Assembly: GCA_020630145.1 (NCBI GenBank)
Contig: JAHDBX010000135.1
Coordinates: 1-5,712, forward strand
Reading direction: 5' to 3'
Origin: Gammaproteobacteria bacterium
Lineage (GTDB): Bacteria > Pseudomonadota > Gammaproteobacteria > HTCC5015
Length of the DNA stretch: 5,712 bases
Shown piece by piece: positions 5,601 through 5,712 of this stretch. How positions within the stretch are numbered: the stretch's first letter is position 1; every line of letters starts with the position of its first letter. A model generated the notes under the pieces. That model was given only the letters and a program-made list of their open reading frames with translations, was not told the DNA's origin and made no database searches. A program made the translations under genes and the position numbers.

Positions 5601-5605
5601 ATATT

Positions 5606-5712
5606 ATGCCAGTTATTACCCTTCCCGATGGTTCTCAACGCTCGTTTGATCACCCTGTTTCTGTTTATGATGTTGCCGCCGATATCGGTGCAGGCCTTGC
5701 TAAAGCGACTTT
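5606..5712 (+). CDS. thrS: Threonyl-tRNA synthetase, N-terminal fragment (3' truncated by window)
   Basis: Only the first 35 codons (plus two bases) of an expected roughly 640-residue cytoplasmic enzyme are present. The protein starts [12 protein letters not shown] and continues with [14 protein letters not shown] and GLAKAT. This is closely like the E. coli and Pseudomonas ThrS start and forms the first part of the N-terminal TGS domain. ThrS charges tRNA-Thr; its editing, catalytic and anticodon-binding domains lie outside the window. In gammaproteobacteria thrS usually heads the infC-rpmI-rplT-pheST operon, which probably continues to the right. The start is set by the AGGAC ribosome binding site and by homology. 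The frame is intact up to the window edge. Confidence 0.95.
   Translation, partial: MPVITLPDGSQRSFDHPVSVYDVAADIGAGLAKAT

Overview
This looks like a chromosomal window from an AT-rich gammaproteobacterium, probably a marine or aquatic one. That guess rests on the start of ThrS ([12 protein letters not shown]...), the tRNA-Val(GAC), the stable-RNA-type promoter and the family make-up of the sugar genes. The genus cannot be fixed from the sequence. The window spans the join between a surface-polysaccharide (O-antigen or capsule) locus on the left and conserved housekeeping DNA on the right.

Bases 1-5029 hold four polysaccharide genes on alternating strands (+, -, +, -). In order they are an NAD-dependent sugar-nucleotide epimerase/reductase of the WbpV type whose 5' end lies outside the window, a small PglC-like initiating phosphoglycosyl transferase, a full-length WbpM-type UDP-GlcNAc 4,6-dehydratase, and a polytopic O-antigen polymerase/ligase-like protein. 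The first pair converge with their stop codons directly abutting. The middle pair diverge from a 126-bp gap that probably carries the promoters. The last pair converge with 15 bp between stops.

A coherent pathway can be inferred. The WbpM-like enzyme would make UDP-4-keto-6-deoxy-GlcNAc. The epimerase-family enzyme would reduce it, giving UDP-QuiNAc or a close relative such as UDP-FucNAc. The PglC-like enzyme would place the sugar-1-phosphate on undecaprenyl phosphate to start the repeat unit, and the polymerase/ligase-like protein would act on the finished, flipped unit in the periplasm.

Bases 5030-5378 contain no gene. They hold a 12-bp palindrome just in front of the polymerase gene, a candidate promoter for that gene, an AT-rich palindrome and, at the right end, a strong sigma-70 promoter with a GC-rich discriminator feeding a tRNA-Val(GAC). 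After the tRNA comes a structured leader of 150 nt and the first 35 codons of thrS. The most interesting signal is in that leader: a hairpin just before the thrS ribosome binding site whose 7-nt loop reads like the anticodon loop of tRNA-Thr(UGU). This fits the autogenous translational operator known for E. coli thrS. I found no transposon, CRISPR array or clearly new defence or mobile system.
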